Under the pieces are notes generated by a model that saw only the letters and a program-made list of their open reading frames with translations, did not search any database and had not been told where the DNA came from. The position numbers and the translations under genes are program-made. DNA of 64,000 bases from Kribbella voronezhensis (GTDB lineage Bacteria; Actinomycetota; Actinomycetes; Propionibacteriales; Kribbellaceae): contig NZ_SOCE01000002.1 in assembly GCF_004365175.1 (NCBI RefSeq), forward strand, positions 1,550,001-1,614,000, given 5' to 3'. Positions 21,218-29,787 of the stretch are shown one piece after another; positions within the stretch are counted from its first letter, which is position 1; each line of letters opens with the position of its first letter.

Positions 21218-21266
21218 GCCACTCCCCCAGTCGTCGCCCGCCGTTCAGTCATCGCCCGCCGTTCAG

Positions 21267-22916
21267 TCATCGCTGGCCTTCAGTCGTCGCCGTGCCTTCG
21301 GGTTCGGACGTGCCCTCGGGGGTGGGCGGTCTCGAACCGGTCTGTACTACGTCCTTCGCCACCAGCCGGTCGTTCTGGAAGCACAGCCGGTACGCATAGG
21401 TGATCGCGAACGGAATGTCCGGCCGGTAGTACCGGCAACTCCACTCGGCCGGCTCTGGCAGCCGACCGGTCGGCGGATCGACCATCTGCATCGCGGGCAG
21501 CACCTTCTCCACTTCGTCGAGCGATTGCCCGAGCTCGATCCGGTCGTACTGCTCGGGCTTCAGGATCGAGCTGTACCCGGCGATCAAGTAGTAGCCGAGG
21601 GCAACGATCCCGACCACGGCGCCCACCGCCAACGGCGCGGCGATCGCGGTGATCAACCCCCGCCGGGCCCGCCGCCGTACGGTATCCCGCTCAGCAGCCG
21701 CCGGCGTCCCCGCCAACTGCTCCGGCTCAGGCTTCCCACCTCTCCGCGGCATCCGCGCCACCACCTCGAACCCGCCACCTACCCGCGGCCCCGCCGTCAG
21801 CATTCCCCCCACCAACCGCACCCGCTCTCCCAACCCAGCCAACCCACGCCCCCCGGACACCACCTCACCCACCACCCGCTCCGCCCCACCATCAACAACC
21901 CGCACCACGACATCTTCCGTGCTGGTTTCGTGGGTGATGGTGACGGTCACCGCAGCACCGGGAGCGTGCTTGCTGGCGTTGGTGAGGGACTCCTGGACGA
22001 CACGGTGGACAGCGCGATCGACCATCGGACTCAGTTCGCCGGTGCCGTGCTGGATCAGCCGTACGGCGAGCCCCGACGCGGCCGCCCGGTCGACCAGATC
22101 CGCCACCGAATCGCGCGCCGGAACCAGCGGTGCCTCGGCGTCCGCGTCGCGCAGTACGCCGATGATCTCGCCAAGACGCTCGGTCGCCGTCGCCGCGGCT
22201 TCGCGAAGTTCTCCGGCAGCCCGGCGATGACGTTCCGGCAACTCGGCGTCGATCTCGAGCGCGGCTGCCCGCAGCGCGATCAGGCTCAGCTCGTGACCGA
22301 CCGAGTCGTGCATGTCCTCAGCGATCCGAGAGCGCTCTCTGAGTCTCTCGCGGTCGATCTCGAGCTGGTGTTCCCGTTCGATCCGCTCGGCCCGGTCCCA
22401 TCCGGCCGACGCGAGCAACACCTGCTGTGCGCGGTACCGGCCGATCAGCCAGGGCAACACGACCACCAGCAACGCGAGGAGCAGCATCAGCAGCCAGCTG
22501 AGTACCGTGCTCGTCACCGCGACATCGCGACGGAAGCCCAGGCCCAGAACGAGCAGCCCGACCAGCCCCCAGCTCACCGTCATCAGGAAGTACCGCGGTT
22601 GGCTCTCCCGCCGACCGGCCAGATAGCTCAGCAACGCGATCGCGGGGACCAGCGCGATCGACACACCATCGGTCGTGCCGAGCGAGATCGCGAGGATCAC
22701 GATCTCCGTACCGCCGACCAGCGCCAGCGCCACCAGCGGATAGGCACGGCGAAGCAGGACGGCCGCGGCGAGAATCGTCAGGTAGCCGGCGCGCAACCAG
22801 TACGAATCGCCTCTGGCGCCGCTCTCACCAAGCACCAGCAGCCCGAGCGCAGCCCACAGTCCGAGGTCACCCGCACGCTTCCACGTCACGGCACCAGACG
22901 CTACACAGCCCGCCAC
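21267..22916 (-). CDS. Sensor histidine kinase (HisKA_3/DesK type) with an extra C-terminal extracytoplasmic domain
   Basis: A 549-residue kinase: N-terminal four to six membrane helices, coiled coil, phospho-acceptor His in EDMHDSVGHELSLIALRAAA, N-box ESLTNASKHAPGA and G-box GGRGLAGLGERVRLVGG. Unusually the protein continues for about 150 residues after the ATPase domain: a basic stretch, one hydrophobic helix (LITAIAAPLAVGAVVGIVAL), then a soluble domain with IELGQSLDEVEKVL and two cysteines (SCRYYRP, RLCFQND), vaguely like SmpA/BamE-fold lipoprotein domains. The start is GTG 22916 or GTG 22889. It pairs with the response regulator downstream. Confidence 0.9.
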   Translation of the reverse strand: MAGCVASGAVTWKRAGDLGLWAALGLLVLGESGARGDSYWLRAGYLTILAAAVLLRRAYPLVALALVGGTEIVILAISLGTTDGVSIALVPAIALLSYLAGRRESQPRYFLMTVSWGLVGLLVLGLGFRRDVAVTSTVLSWLLMLLLALLVVVLPWLIGRYRAQQVLLASAGWDRAERIEREHQLEIDRERLRERSRIAEDMHDSVGHELSLIALRAAALEIDAELPERHRRAAGELREAAATATERLGEIIGVLRDADAEAPLVPARDSVADLVDRAAASGLAVRLIQHGTGELSPMVDRAVHRVVQESLTNASKHAPGAAVTVTITHETSTEDVVVRVVDGGAERVVGEVVSGGRGLAGLGERVRLVGGMLTAGPRVGGGFEVVARMPRRGGKPEPEQLAGTPAAAERDTVRRRARRGLITAIAAPLAVGAVVGIVALGYYLIAGYSSILKPEQYDRIELGQSLDEVEKVLPAMQMVDPPTGRLPEPAEWSCRYYRPDIPFAITYAYRLCFQNDRLVAKDVVQTGSRPPTPEGTSEPEGTATTEGQR

Positions 22917-22931
22917 AGCCCGCAGTACTGC

Positions 22932-22966
22932 CGAAAGTCAGGGGCCGTGCTCCGACTGTCGGACCG
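22932..22966. promoter_or_regulatory. Inverted-repeat element upstream of the histidine kinase gene
   Basis: CCGAAAGTC and GACTGTCGG form 9-bp arms (one mismatch) separated by 14 bases. The left arm lies in the 13-mer shared with the ABC promoter region at 16331-16343. A binding site for the NarL-type response regulator is the natural guess. Confidence 0.5.
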
Positions 22967-22970
22967 GCAA

Positions 22971-24092
22971 TCAGTTGCGCTGGGCATCGATCAGTTCGAA
23001 CGGGACGATCGACAGCTTGGGTACCGACTCGCCGCGGAGTTGTGCGAACAGCAGATCGACCGCCTGCCGGCCCATCTCGGTCTGGTTCTGCCGGACGTGC
23101 AGGTACGGCGGTCCCGCGATCGGATCGCCCGGCGAATCGAAGCAGCTGATCACCAGCTCGCGTGGCTGCCCGAGAGCGCGATCCAGCATCCGGGCCAGGT
23201 TGTACTCGCACGCAACGAACGCGGTCACCGCCGGCACCCTCTCCCGGAATGCCCGGATCAGTTCGAGATCGGAGAGAACGCTCTCTGGCGTGAACGACCC
23301 GGGCAAAGTACTGCGGAGTTCCGTCAACCGGTGTGCTTGATAACTGCCCGGGTCCCGATCGGCGAAGGCGGACCGGAATCCCTCCAGCCGGTCCTCGATG
23401 CTGGATGTGTTCAGCGGCGGCGGCGAGACGAACGCGATCTGCCGGTGACCGAGCTCGAACAGCCGCTCGGTGAGCGCGCGCGATGCCGCCACGTTGTCCG
23501 TGTGCACTGCCGACACCGGAATGCCGGACAGATGCCGATCGACCAGGACCACCGGATACCCGTCGAGAACCTGCCGGAGCAGACTCGCATTGTAGAAGTC
23601 GCCGTGGACCGGGAAGACGATCAGCCCGTCGACACCGTCCATGGCGACCAGAGATTCGACAGCCTGTTCCTCATCGGACTGCCTGCCGCGAGTCCGCCGG
23701 ATGATCAAGTTCGCCCCGTGCTCGGCACATCGCTCCTCGATCGCTTGAAGCAGCTCCAGCCCGTACGCCTCCGACACATCCGGTACGACGAGCGCGATGG
23801 CACCCGGTACGCCGTCCGCGCGAGCGGCTCGCAGCGGCAACCGGCCCTTGAGCGGCAGTGAGATCCGGTCCAGCTCGGGCAGCCGCTTGACCACGAACGA
23901 GCCCTTGCCGCGGATGCGCTCGATCAGGCCGGCCTCCCGGAGTACCTCCAGAGCGCGCTTCGACGTGATCCGGCTGACCTCGAACTGGGCGGCGAGTTCC
24001 ATCTCCGACGCCACCCGGTCGCCGGGACCGAGCACACCGCGCCGGATCTCGTCGAGAACATGCGAGCTGATCTGCTCGTACAGCAGGGCCAT
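22971..24092 (-). CDS. GntR-LacI chimeric transcriptional regulator
   Basis: A 373-residue repressor of the AraR kind: N-terminal GntR winged helix (ALLYEQISSHVLDEIRRGVL, then RVASEMELAAQFEVSRITSK) joined to a LacI/periplasmic-binding sensor domain (GAIALVVPDVSEAYGLELLQ, DGLIVFPVHGDFYN, PVVLVDRHLSGIPVSAVHTD, DRLEGFRSAF). Such proteins bind a sugar-like effector and repress adjacent catabolic genes. A palindrome at 24106-24130 lies right upstream of its start, suggesting autoregulation. The divergent SDR starting at 24293 is the nearest possible target. Confidence 0.93.
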   Translation of the reverse strand: MALLYEQISSHVLDEIRRGVLGPGDRVASEMELAAQFEVSRITSKRALEVLREAGLIERIRGKGSFVVKRLPELDRISLPLKGRLPLRAARADGVPGAIALVVPDVSEAYGLELLQAIEERCAEHGANLIIRRTRGRQSDEEQAVESLVAMDGVDGLIVFPVHGDFYNASLLRQVLDGYPVVLVDRHLSGIPVSAVHTDNVAASRALTERLFELGHRQIAFVSPPPLNTSSIEDRLEGFRSAFADRDPGSYQAHRLTELRSTLPGSFTPESVLSDLELIRAFRERVPAVTAFVACEYNLARMLDRALGQPRELVISCFDSPGDPIAGPPYLHVRQNQTEMGRQAVDLLFAQLRGESVPKLSIVPFELIDAQRN

Positions 24093-24105
24093 CGATCACC
24101 TTCCG

Positions 24106-24130
24106 TGGGACGGGTTGATATACCATCCCA
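24106..24130. promoter_or_regulatory. Candidate operator of the GntR-LacI regulator
   Basis: A 25-base imperfect palindrome, TGGGA-N15-TCCCA, with further inner matches (GG/CC and a central TTGATAT). It begins 14 bases upstream of the regulator's ATG and faces the divergent SDR gene. Confidence 0.6.
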
Positions 24131-24292
24131 GCCGCCCTGACCAGGCACAAGAGGGCCGCTCCGGCATATCGACCTATGCCAACTGCCGTCGCTTGGGCCG
24201 GCAGTGCGCCACCGCCGTACGAACGATGGGTTTCGCCCGTCGACGGAAATTGTCGGAGCCCTCCGGCAGGGTGAGGCCCGAGGTGATCGAGC

Positions 24293-25003
24293 ATGAAGAT
24301 CGAAGGCAAGGTGGCAGTGGTGACGGGCGCCGCTGTCGGCATCGGGCGTGCGATCGCGCAGCGCCTGGCGGCCGAAGGAGCCTCGGTGGTGCTGGCGGAT
24401 ATCGACGAGGCCGGCGGGCGGGAGACGCTTGAGCTGATCGGCGATTCGGCACGCTTCGTTCCGACCGACATGCGGGACGACGAAGCCGTCGCCGAGCTGA
24501 TGGCATGCGAACCACAGATCCTGATCAACAACGCGGGCGGCGGTCCGCAGCTGAGGCCGTGCTTCCCCGAGGCCGACGTCGGCCGCTGGACCGCGTCGCT
24601 CGATCTGAATCTGCGCGCGCCGATGCTCGCCACCCAACTGGCGCTCGAGCCGATGCGCCGTGCCGGCGGTGGAGCGGTCGTCAACCTCGGATCCACCGCA
24701 GGGTTGGGATTCGGGCCGCACGTCTCACCGGAGTACAGCGCCGCCAAGGCTGCACTCATCCGCCTCACCGCGACACTCGGCGTACTGCAGGAAAGCCATC
24801 AGGTGCGGGTGAATTGCTTGGTCCCGGACTGGGTCGCCACGGAACGCGGTCTTGCCGAGCAGGCCGAGCTACCCGAGCCCGGTCCGCCGCTGGTCCCTCT
24901 CGAAACACTCACCGACGCGGTCGTGGACTTCATCGAGGACGACGACCTCGCCGGCCGGGTGATTCTGCTCGACCGTGGCCAACCGCCTCAGCTGTTGGGA
25001 TGA
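24293..25003 (+). CDS. Short-chain dehydrogenase/reductase
   Basis: A 236-residue classical SDR: TGAAVGIG near 11-18, acidic Asp after strand two (VVLADID, suggesting NAD preference), NNAGGG, serine strand NLGSTAG, and the catalytic YSAAK. The C-terminus differs from FabG in lacking the NG-V-DGG loop and ends DLAGRVILLDRGQPPQLLG. It is divergent from the GntR-LacI regulator and probably under its control; the substrate may be a sugar or polyol, but only by context. The intergenic 24131-24292 shows nothing else clear. Confidence 0.88.
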   Translation: MKIEGKVAVVTGAAVGIGRAIAQRLAAEGASVVLADIDEAGGRETLELIGDSARFVPTDMRDDEAVAELMACEPQILINNAGGGPQLRPCFPEADVGRWTASLDLNLRAPMLATQLALEPMRRAGGGAVVNLGSTAGLGFGPHVSPEYSAAKAALIRLTATLGVLQESHQVRVNCLVPDWVATERGLAEQAELPEPGPPLVPLETLTDAVVDFIEDDDLAGRVILLDRGQPPQLLG

Positions 25004-25052
25004 CCATGGCCAAGTCAGCCGGATGGACCTCGACGACTGACAGCATTCCGGC

Positions 25053-26561
25053 ATGACCGCCAGTCGTACGCCGGACGCCGCCGAGGTGCAGCCGTTCGCT
25101 CTCGTTCCCGTGGCCGCGATCGCGGGCACGCTCGCCGTAGTACTGACCGCTCTGTCCGGTCGGTACGGGTTCCACCGCGACGAGCTCTACTTCCTTGTCG
25201 CGGGCAAGCACCTGGCCTGGGGATTCACTGACCAGCCGCCGCTCACCCCGTTGCTGGCGCACATCTCGACGACGATCTTCGGCAACACCCCGATGGGCCT
25301 GCGAGTCCTTTCCACGCTCACAGCCGCCGCGACGATCTTCGTGGTCGCGCTGATCGCGAGAGAGCTCGGCAGCGATCGGCGCGCCCAGACCTTCGCGGCC
25401 GTCTGTGCGGCGATCGCAGGATTCCCGCTCGGCATCGGGCATCTCGCGTCGACCGCGACGTACGACCTGCTGGCGTGGATGGTGATCGGCCTCTTCGCCG
25501 TCAAACTCCTTCGGACCGGCGACGGCCGTTGGTGGGTGGCGATCGGTCTGTCGACGGGAATCGCGTTGGAGAACAAGTACCTGGTGGTCCTCCCGCTCGC
25601 CGCGCTCCTGATCGCCGTACTGATCGTCGGCCCGCGTCCCGTACTGCGAAGTTGGTGGCTCGCCGCCGGTGTCGTCACGGCCGCTTTGATCGCCGTCCCG
25701 AATCTCTGGTGGCAGGCAACGCACGGCTGGCCGCAACTGACGGTCGCCGGCGGCATCAGCGAAGACGACGGCACCGAGAACCGGATCATGTTCATCCCAC
25801 TGCAGATCCTGCAACTGTCGCCGTTCCTGGTGCCGGTGTGGGTGGCCGGCTTCGTCCGGATGTGGCGCTCCCCCACCCTCCGCTGGTCGCGGGCGATCGC
25901 TCTTGCCTACCCGATCCTCTGCGTCATCGTCCTAGCAGTAGGCGGCAAGTCGTACTACGCGCTCCCGCTCCTATTGATCCTCGTCGCAGCCGGCGCCACT
26001 CCGACTCTCGCGTGGCTCGCACGCGGGCGCACCGCCGTACGACGCAGCCTCGTCGCGGCCGGCGTTGTCCTGACGGCGATCACCTCAGCCATCATCGCCC
26101 TCCCCATCCTGCCGCCCTCGGCCGTCAACGCCGTCCTCCCCATCAACCCCGAACAAGGCGAACAGATCGGCTGGCCGGCCCTCACCGCCGCAGTCGCCGA
26201 GGCCTGGCAACAGATCCCCGAGCCGGACCGCTCCCGCGCCACCATCTTCGCCCTCAACTACGGCGAAGCCGGCGCCATCGACCACTACGGCCCCGCCCAC
26301 CACCTCCCGACCCCCTACTCGGGCCACATGTCCTTCATCGACTGGGGCCCACCCCCCAACACCCAAACCGGCCCCGTCCTGCTGATCGAACAAGAACCCA
26401 CCCAGTACTACGAATCCCGCTTCGGCACCTGCCACCAAGTAGGCACCGTCAACACCGGCCACTCAGTAGACAACGAAGAACAAGGCACCCACCTAACCCT
26501 CTGCACCGGCCCCACCCAACCCTGGTCCACCCTCTGGCCCTCCCTCCGCCGCTACTACTGA
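25053..26561 (+). CDS. GT39/ArnT-like membrane glycosyltransferase
   Basis: A 502-residue polytopic protein. The first extracytoplasmic loop carries GFHRDELYFLVAGKHLAWGF and DQPPLTPLL, the acidic/aromatic signature of dolichyl-phosphate-mannose-dependent and undecaprenyl-linked GT39 transferases. About ten hydrophobic segments follow, then a soluble C-terminal part. Such enzymes transfer sugars from polyprenyl carriers on the outer membrane face. From about 26030 the coding strand becomes strongly C-rich with unusual codons (CTA, AAC, CCC runs), unlike the first half. ATG 25053 follows the SDR stop by 49 bases. Confidence 0.88.
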   Translation: MTASRTPDAAEVQPFALVPVAAIAGTLAVVLTALSGRYGFHRDELYFLVAGKHLAWGFTDQPPLTPLLAHISTTIFGNTPMGLRVLSTLTAAATIFVVALIARELGSDRRAQTFAAVCAAIAGFPLGIGHLASTATYDLLAWMVIGLFAVKLLRTGDGRWWVAIGLSTGIALENKYLVVLPLAALLIAVLIVGPRPVLRSWWLAAGVVTAALIAVPNLWWQATHGWPQLTVAGGISEDDGTENRIMFIPLQILQLSPFLVPVWVAGFVRMWRSPTLRWSRAIALAYPILCVIVLAVGGKSYYALPLLLILVAAGATPTLAWLARGRTAVRRSLVAAGVVLTAITSAIIALPILPPSAVNAVLPINPEQGEQIGWPALTAAVAEAWQQIPEPDRSRATIFALNYGEAGAIDHYGPAHHLPTPYSGHMSFIDWGPPPNTQTGPVLLIEQEPTQYYESRFGTCHQVGTVNTGHSVDNEEQGTHLTLCTGPTQPWSTLWPSLRRYY

Positions 26562-26803
26562 AGCCCACGTCGCACCAACGCTCGCCACTCCTCCCACCCA
26601 CCCAGCCCGCGGGCTCCTCCGTCGCCTGCTCCACAAGGCATCCTGGTGCCGCTGGCCTCCGATCGGCATGCACCGTCCGCCGCCCGATCTCCACCCATCG
26701 CAAGCTTCGCCACGAAGCCTGGACAGATTCAACTGACGCTCCCGTTCACGACTGCAAGCAACAGGCGGCCACGAACCCGCGCAGTACAGGACGGCGAATC
26801 CTC

Positions 26804-27712
26804 GTGCGCCAACTGATCGGGCTCGGGCAGACTGCGTTGATGGAGTTAGAGGCCGCCGGTTCGCCGCAGGAGGGGGCTGTGCGGTACGTCGCGTCGCTGT
26901 CCTCCGGGCCTCCTCTGGATCCTGCGCTGCGGGTGACTCTCAACTTTCACCCCGACCGCGTGACAGACGACCGGCCGATCCTCGTCGCGCTCGCCGAGGA
27001 CGGCTCGTACCACTCGCAATTCGTCACCGGCACCAGCAACGGCGGGCTGACGGCGTACGCCGGCGGCGACCGCTGGAACTGGGAGAGCCGAATCTTCGGA
27101 GGCGCCTACGACACGGCATTGGCGACGGAGCGACCCGTGTACGGCGCCCTGAACTTCCACCAGAAGCCTCTCGGTGCCGCGCCACGCTTCGGTTCCGCCC
27201 ACCTTCGACTGACCGCCGACGCAGTCTCCCGAGCCACCTTCTGTTACCCGGACAGCGTCTTCGAGCCGTCCGACTTCGGCGTCGTCACCCGCATGTCCCT
27301 CATCGACCTTGCAGACAAGGACGACCGCGATCTCCTCGACGACTACATCGAGGCCCAGATCCACGGACCGGTCCTGCTCGACCAACACGTCGAGGCGCTG
27401 ATCCTCGATCCCTCGTACCAAGGAACCACCATCGAGGACCAAGCCCGCCATCTGCCCTGCCCACTCGAGTGGCACGCGGGTCTCGAAATCACCATCGACG
27501 AACTGCGACGACATCCGCAGTACCGCGGCCCCGAGTACGTCGCCCTAGCCGCCGAACTGGCTGTCGACGGCCGCCTCACTCCCCGAATCATCGGCGATGC
27601 CGCCCGCACCAACCGCTACGACCAGCAATCCCTCAAGAAGATCTGGCACTACCTGGCCCGCTTCGGCACGCCCCCAACCAAAACCCGAGCGACTCGCAGC
27701 CGGACCACATGA
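26804..27712 (+). CDS. DUF3626-like protein of unknown function
   Basis: About 302 residues (GTG 26804; ATG 26840 would give 290). Recognisable blocks: TLNFHPDR, QFVTGTSNGGLTAYAGGDRW, RPVYGALN, APRFGSAHLRL, DDYIEAQIHGPV and LEWHAGLEI. I recall these from the DUF3626 family, which has no assigned function; the conserved Arg, His and Glu residues look catalytic, perhaps in a nucleotide-modifying fold, but this is a guess. The 240 bases before it hold no gene I can support. Its TGA stop sits within the terminator of the converging tRNA-Val gene. Confidence 0.7.
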   Translation: MRQLIGLGQTALMELEAAGSPQEGAVRYVASLSSGPPLDPALRVTLNFHPDRVTDDRPILVALAEDGSYHSQFVTGTSNGGLTAYAGGDRWNWESRIFGGAYDTALATERPVYGALNFHQKPLGAAPRFGSAHLRLTADAVSRATFCYPDSVFEPSDFGVVTRMSLIDLADKDDRDLLDDYIEAQIHGPVLLDQHVEALILDPSYQGTTIEDQARHLPCPLEWHAGLEITIDELRRHPQYRGPEYVALAAELAVDGRLTPRIIGDAARTNRYDQQSLKKIWHYLARFGTPPTKTRATRSRTT

Positions 27713-27758
27713 CAAAAGCGACCCGGCCTGCGCTTTGCGCGGACTCGAGTCGCTGTCA
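27710..27758 (-). terminator. Terminator of tRNA-Val(CAC)
   Basis: Nested inverted repeat TGACA/TGTCA and GCGAC/GTCGC with a GCGC-AAA-GCGC inner stem and a TTTT run on the minus strand. Its central sequence resembles the terminators after the two tRNA operons at 29.9 and 34.4 kb, marking the three units as related. It overlaps the stop codon of the DUF3626-like gene. Confidence 0.75.
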
Positions 27759-27764
27759 GTGACG

Positions 27765-27836
27765 TGGGCGATACTGGGTTCGAACCAGTGACCTCTTCGG
27801 TGTGAACGAAGCGCGCTACCACTGCGCCAATCGCCC
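27765..27836 (-). tRNA. tRNA-Val (anticodon CAC)
   Basis: 72-nt cloverleaf: acceptor GGGCGAT/ATCGCCC with discriminator A, D-arm with GTGGTAGCGC, anticodon stem CTTCG/CGAAG with loop TTCACAC giving anticodon CAC for GUG codons, and T-loop GGTTCGAACCC. CCA is not encoded. A TATGGT -10 candidate lies at 27881-27886. Confidence 0.95.
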
Positions 27837-27961
27837 GTTCTGGGTGGTGCTGGTGTTCCTGTTGTGGTGGTGCGGGTGAAACCATAGCGCATTGGTCCGC
27901 GACGTACGAAACCGGCCGGGCTACTCTTGCTCCAAGACGGAGACCCCGTCGCGTTGGAGAT

Positions 27962-28528
27962 ATGACTGTGACTTTCTCGCACGACACCGAGCACGCGCTC
28001 GGCACCCTGGTCCGGCTGGTCAATACGCTGCCCGGGCCGAGCAGCCAGGTCGACACGATGGAGACCGTCGAGGACCTGGAGAAGTTCGTCCACGAGCGGG
28101 AGTTCAGCGCGGTCGGAACCTTGACCGAGACGGATCTGCAAGAGGTCCGCGAACTCCGTCCGTTGTTCGCGCCGGTCTTCACGACAGGTTCGGATGCGGA
28201 GGCGGCCGCGATGATCAACGCGATCGTCGCGCGGGGTACGACGACGCCCAGGCTGACGAACCACGACGGTCATCCGTGGCACATCCACTACTCGCGGGAC
28301 GGTTCGTCATTGACGTGCCGGATCACCGTGGAGTGCGGGATCGCGCTCGCGCAGGTGATCTCGGCCGGCGAACGCGAGCGGTTGCGCCGCTGCGAGGCGC
28401 CGGACTGCGACGATGCGCTCATCGACCTGTCCCGCAACCGCTCCAAGCGCTACTGCGACGCCCGCACTTGCGGAAACCGTTTGCACGTGGCGGCCTACCG
28501 AGAACGTCGCAAGTCCGCCGGCGAATAG
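27962..28528 (+). CDS. CGNR zinc-finger (ABATE-domain) regulator
   Basis: A 188-residue protein with an N-terminal ABATE-like stress-linked domain (TEHALGTLVRLVNTL at the start) and a C-terminal CGNR zinc finger. The finger shows two cysteine pairs, RRCEAPDCDD and YCDARTCGNRLHVAAYR, followed by a basic tail, as in proposed DNA-binding regulators of actinobacteria. It is transcribed alone, divergent from tRNA-Val(CAC), and followed by a clear terminator. A second protein of the same type and the same length occurs at 52606-53172. Confidence 0.88.
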   Translation: MTVTFSHDTEHALGTLVRLVNTLPGPSSQVDTMETVEDLEKFVHEREFSAVGTLTETDLQEVRELRPLFAPVFTTGSDAEAAAMINAIVARGTTTPRLTNHDGHPWHIHYSRDGSSLTCRITVECGIALAQVISAGERERLRRCEAPDCDDALIDLSRNRSKRYCDARTCGNRLHVAAYRERRKSAGE

Positions 28529-28540
28529 CTCGAACCCCCA

Positions 28541-28573
28541 AGCGTCCGAAGTACACCCAGTACTTCGGACGCT
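28541..28573 (+). terminator. Terminator after the CGNR gene
   Basis: A perfect 13-bp stem (28541-28553 with 28561-28573) and 7-base loop, starting 12 bases after the stop. Downstream to 28702 the sequence holds two or three degenerate copies of a CTCCGGACGCCGTCGCGCCC-type word but no gene. Confidence 0.75.
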
Positions 28574-28702
28574 GTCGTTCGCGCCCACACCCTGGCACTC
28601 CGGACGCCGTCGCGCCCACACCTCTCGTACTCCGGACGCCCATAGTGCGCACGCACTCATACTCCGAGTCGCCCCGGCGTCGGCGTGTGGCAGTCGGTGG
28701 TT

Positions 28703-29524
28703 CTAGGGGTCGACGTCCTCGGCGGATCGTTCTGCGAAGACCTTGGCTACCGCGGCCGTGACCTCGCCCGGGGTCGACAGGTCGCGGGCGTCGCAGCGGT
28801 GGACGGCCTGGACGTCGCGGGTGGTCGACGTGAGGAAGATCTCGTCCGCCTCTGCCAGCCGCGCCAGCGGCACGTCTCGCTCCACCGCGCCGAACCAGGC
28901 GATCACCAGAGCACGAGTGACCCCGGCCAGCGCGCCCGATTCGAGCGTCGGCGTGACCAGCTCGCCGCCGTACACGCAGAAGATGTTCGACCCGGTTCCC
29001 TCACACAAATCGCCCACGGTGTTCGCGAAGATCGCTTCGCTGCCGCCGCGCTCCTTGGCGTAGGCGAGCGCGCGAACGTTCTCGGCGTACGACGTCGTCT
29101 TCAGACCTGCGACAGCGCTGCGTTCGTTGCGTACCCACGGCACGGTGACGATCGCCGTCGAAGGTGCCGGGCGCTCGATCGGCTGTGTCGCGACGACCAG
29201 CGTCGGGCCGTTGCTACCGCGATCGGACGACAACGGCGAGACGCCACCGGTGTAGGTGATCCGCAGCCGGCCGAACGCGATGTCCGGATCCGCCTTCACG
29301 ACCTCCGCGATCGCGCGCTCGACCTGGTCGCGATCCGGCGCCGGCAGGCCGAGGCCCGTCGCCGACCGCACCAGCCGGTCGAGATGCTTCGACACCGCGA
29401 ACGGCTGCCCGTCGACGATCTTCACCGTCTCGAAAACGCCGTCGCCGGTGGTCAGCCCGTGGTCCAACGGCGACAGGCCGGCAGCCGCCGGATCCTGCAG
29501 TACGCCGTTCAGCCAGATCTTCAT
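28703..29524 (-). CDS. pabC: Aminotransferase class IV, probable 4-amino-4-deoxychorismate lyase
   Basis: A 273-residue fold-type IV PLP enzyme. It begins MKIWLNGVLQDPAAAGLSPL with DHGLTTGDGVFETVKI, contains the PLP lysine in GLKTTSYAENVRAL, the conserved Glu/Asn region EGTGSNIF, and ends with the EIFLTSTTRDVQAV motif that is typical of ADC lyase and D-amino acid transaminases. ADC lyase would make p-aminobenzoate for folate; no pabA/B lies nearby, so the symbol is tentative. ATG 29524 is preceded by GGAAGGAGCAGG. Confidence 0.82.
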   Translation of the reverse strand: MKIWLNGVLQDPAAAGLSPLDHGLTTGDGVFETVKIVDGQPFAVSKHLDRLVRSATGLGLPAPDRDQVERAIAEVVKADPDIAFGRLRITYTGGVSPLSSDRGSNGPTLVVATQPIERPAPSTAIVTVPWVRNERSAVAGLKTTSYAENVRALAYAKERGGSEAIFANTVGDLCEGTGSNIFCVYGGELVTPTLESGALAGVTRALVIAWFGAVERDVPLARLAEADEIFLTSTTRDVQAVHRCDARDLSTPGEVTAAVAKVFAERSAEDVDP

Positions 29525-29615
29525 TCCTGCTCCTTCCAACTGCGGACACCTTAAGCCGCGGCCCGACTACCACCAGGTCATGACTGGCGGGCGGTCCGGA
29601 AGGGGTACCCCCGTT

Positions 29616-29644
29616 TTTGAACTCCGGGACAGATGGGCTAATGT
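29616..29644 (+). promoter_or_regulatory. Promoter of tRNA operon copy 1
   Basis: TTTGAA (29616-29621), 17-base spacer and TAATGT (29639-29644), about 38 bases before tRNA-Gly. The matching promoter of copy 2 is TTCGAA-17-TACTGT, in otherwise similar sequence. Confidence 0.6.
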
Positions 29645-29681
29645 TCTTCTCGCGCCGAGGGGCAGGAAACCCGGTCGCAAC

Positions 29682-29754
29682 GCGGACGTAGCTCAGTTGG
29701 TAGAGCGCAACCTTGCCAAGGTTGAGGTCGCCGGTTCGAACCCGGTCGTCCGCT
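29682..29754 (+). tRNA. tRNA-Gly (anticodon GCC), copy 1
   Basis: 73-nt cloverleaf: acceptor GCGGACG/CGTCCGC with discriminator T, anticodon stem CAACC/GGTTG with loop TTGCCAA (anticodon GCC), T-loop GGTTCGAACCC. First gene of a Gly-Cys-Val operon. Confidence 0.96.
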
Positions 29755-29787
29755 CGGAGAGGGTTCGGCAGGCCAGGCTTTCTCACT

